The notes under the pieces are model-generated. The model saw only the letters and a list, made by a program, of their open reading frames with translations, had not been told where the DNA came from and searched no databases. Positions 62,221 through 64,000 of a stretch of DNA of 64,000 bases are shown one piece after another. The stretch spans positions 183,095-247,094 of the forward strand of contig CAJJDP010000127.1 in the NCBI GenBank assembly GCA_905182995.1. The letters are read 5' to 3'. The stretch is from Paramecium octaurelia (taxonomy: Eukaryota > Ciliophora > Oligohymenophorea > Peniculida > Parameciidae). The translations under genes were made by a program, and so were the position numbers. Within the stretch, counting starts at the first letter, position 1. Each line of letters begins with the position of its first letter.

Positions 62221-62910
62221 ATGATAGACTATAAAATAAAGAACCTGGAGGAGAGGATTTAGATCCAAGAATAAAATGTGGAACGCAAGATCTTCAAATT
62301 GGAGGAGAGATTAAAGTAAATCAACCAGAAGTTTGACAGAATAGAATCATTGGGTGATAGGTTGGAATCTCTTAACAATCTATTTGATTAGTTAAAGTCT
62401 AATTTCGACGCTAAGTTACAAGTATTTGATGACAAGATCTCTCATTTGGCAGGAAAGATTGGCAAACTTAAAATTGATAATACTTAACAACTTTATCAAA
62501 TAATTAAAAAGTCATTCGAAGAAGCCAACTAGGATCTTTCAAAGATCAAGGCCCAAGGATATAAAAAATCAGAGGCATAATTGAGACAATCCAACATCAT
62601 GGATTTATAAAAGAATGACAGATTGCGTTCAATAACTTAAGAAAAGAATCAGAATGAGGAAGACCTTTAAAAGAAACTCAAATCATAAATGATGGACAAA
62701 TTCCAATTCACTCTATAGACCAAACAATCAGATGATACATAAATCCTGACTGAATCAAACAAAATATCCAATAAGAAACTAGAAACATTGACATTAGAGA
62801 ACAGTAGTATACTTGATTAAACCCAGTCTCACGATCCCATCAACTCTAAGCTTAAGCATACAAATAGTACAATTTACATAAGAGAATAATTAAAAAACCT
62901 TAGGAAATGA
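62221..62910 (+). CDS. Coiled-coil protein
   Basis: 229-residue intron-free frame, MIDYKIKNLEERIQIQEQNV to REQLKNLRK. Heptad-like helix over the first 110 residues (for example FDRIESLGDRLESLNNLFDQ), then Lys/Gln/Ser-rich charged sequence. Begins 30 bp after the preceding stop. No domain recognised; possible partner of the preceding product, since both have coiled coils, but this is only proximity. Confidence 0.65.
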
Positions 62911-63457
62911 ATTAATTTATATAATTATAATAATTATAGTTATAAAAATACTTAAAACAATGATGGCTAATTAAATATATATCAAGGGTATTTAGTTCAT
63001 ATAATTGAGATCTCTCAGCTTCTACTAGAGGAGTATGGATACTTTGGAACTGTCAAGTACTTGAAGTATTTTACTTATGACATAATCTATGCTAATCAGT
63101 GTTGAAATTAAGAGATCGAAACTATTCATAACAAGCAATTGGGTTAGTAGGAACTTTAGATTCCATCCAAACTTGTATAATGATAGCAGAAATCATAAAC
63201 CAAAAAATACTTCAGGTTTATTATCAATTAAATCCTAGTAATTATTGATATAATAATCAGAGACAATACTAGAATTGATTAGGAATCCCCTTTGATTGGA
63301 ATCAGAATTAATTTGACTTATAATCCAACATGAGTTAACCAGGATTATTAAACGAGAGAATAAGATCCTAGATATCAAGGTAACAATTAAAATGATTTCC
63401 ATTATTTTTTTGTTAAGATTTGCTCAAGTGAATTGTCAAACATTTCAAATTAAAAGT
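62911..63457 (+). other. Coding-like stretch with unresolved frame
   Basis: One plus-strand frame from about 62965 reads LLLEEYGYFGTVKYLKYFTY and continues with protein-like composition for over 130 codons, including DNTRIDQESPLIGIRINLTY and VNQDYQTREQDPRYQGNNQN, but is interrupted by three TGA codons. Small introns may account for some interruptions, though I could not place them. A relic gene is as likely as a live, intron-rich one. The ATG at 62961 (MMANQIY) opens a different frame. Confidence 0.3.
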
Positions 63458-64000
63458 ATGATTACTTAAGATTCTGATTAGATTAAAAAAAGACAATTAT
63501 TAAAAAGAAAATAAATCAATGAAAATTAAGTTTAACAATAAACTACAACCATATGTAGAAGGTGTAGAATTTAGATTAGTGCTGATCAGAGAACATTTGT
63601 GTATAAATGCGATTTTTGTAGAGATGATGTAAGTAGATCAAAACTCAAAACAAGAGGGAATACTAGAAAATGATGTTATAAAATAATTTTAAACAAATCA
63701 GCTACCTTAAATTAATGTAAAAGTCTCTTATTTCTCCTAACAAATTATTTGAACATCTTGAAAAGAGAAGAGAATAGTTGAAACAGGCCAGTCTCAAATC
63801 TCCAATAATATCAGCAAATAAGTATCTATCATATAGTTCTATGGATTAGACACTCAATTCCAAATAATAGGAATAGTAAACAATTAATAGATGTCAAGAA
63901 GACCAGACCTAAAAGTAGTGTAGATTGTAACAATCTAAGTACTGTTTTCACTCAAAATACACATGTGCGTTAGAACAGCAAAATCATAGACTCTAAAGAG
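63458..64000 (+). CDS. Zinc-ribbon-like protein, 3' end outside window
   Basis: Begins MITQDSDQIKKRQLLKRKQI, then CRRCRIQISADQRTFVYKCDFCRDD, a CxxC...CxxC zinc-ribbon-like pair, and after a probable 38-nt intron (longer than usual) continues with KMMLQNNFKQISYLKLMQKS, a charged helix (FEHLEKRREQLKQASLKSP) and a Cys/Gln-rich segment (INRCQEDQTQKQCRLQQSKY) running to the window edge. The spacing resembles simple zinc ribbons, but no family is named. The intron call and start are uncertain. Confidence 0.5.

Noticed and set aside
62965-63440. UGA read as tryptophan or selenocysteine in this genome
   Set aside because: More than thirty genes here close neatly at TGA and none with a secure family carries an internal TGA. 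Isolated interrupted frames are better explained by introns, relics or chance.

Overview
This is somatic (macronuclear) DNA of a ciliate, most likely a Paramecium species. TAA and TAG occur throughout conserved protein frames where glutamine is expected, and every gene I could close ends in TGA. Introns are 18-33 nt, and genes lie tens of bases apart on both strands. Gene models here were built by reading TAA/TAG as Gln and removing tiny GT..AG introns. For most models the spliced length is an exact multiple of three, which supports them. No rRNA, tRNA, CRISPR array, virus-like element or transposon was recognised.

Layout. 1-12 kb: Rab2-type GTPase (cut by the window edge), an MFS transporter with a one-base frame break, TAF12-like histone-fold protein, an unresolved coding-like stretch, a small unknown protein, a CDPK-like protein with degenerate catalytic motifs, two coiled-coil genes, and an unknown beta-rich protein with a Gln-rich tail. 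12-26 kb: a large type I membrane protein, a coiled-coil gene, two divergent genes with starts 16 bp apart (one encodes a membrane protein with a C-terminal VWA-like domain), and a 961-residue helical-repeat protein. 26-35 kb: kinesin-2 motor, YTH-domain RNA reader, centrin-like EF-hand protein, a small basic protein, a Trp-repeat/coiled-coil protein and a Gln-rich protein. 35-41 kb: two unknown proteins, a CHCH (NDUFA8-like) protein, a tetraspanin and weak candidates. 41-52 kb: a 2740-residue Cys-rich/beta-helix/multi-TM surface protein followed after 38 bp by a membrane-anchored GH31 glucosidase. 52-64 kb: tandem protein kinase paralogues, a PI-PLC-like protein, a Lys-rich coiled-coil protein, a purple acid phosphatase, a CXC/CRC-domain protein, an alkyladenine DNA glycosylase, two unknown genes and an incomplete zinc-ribbon gene.

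The genes form no operon or single pathway. Several themes recur: ciliary and cortical cytoskeleton (kinesin-2, EF-hand protein, coiled coils), signalling (Rab, kinases, PI-PLC), and cell-surface or endomembrane proteins. The most unusual signals are the catalytically degenerate CDPK, at least ten introns whose best splice acceptor is AAG rather than TAG, twin kinases sharing a non-GTA intron just before DFG, and extreme gene packing (16-38 bp gaps).
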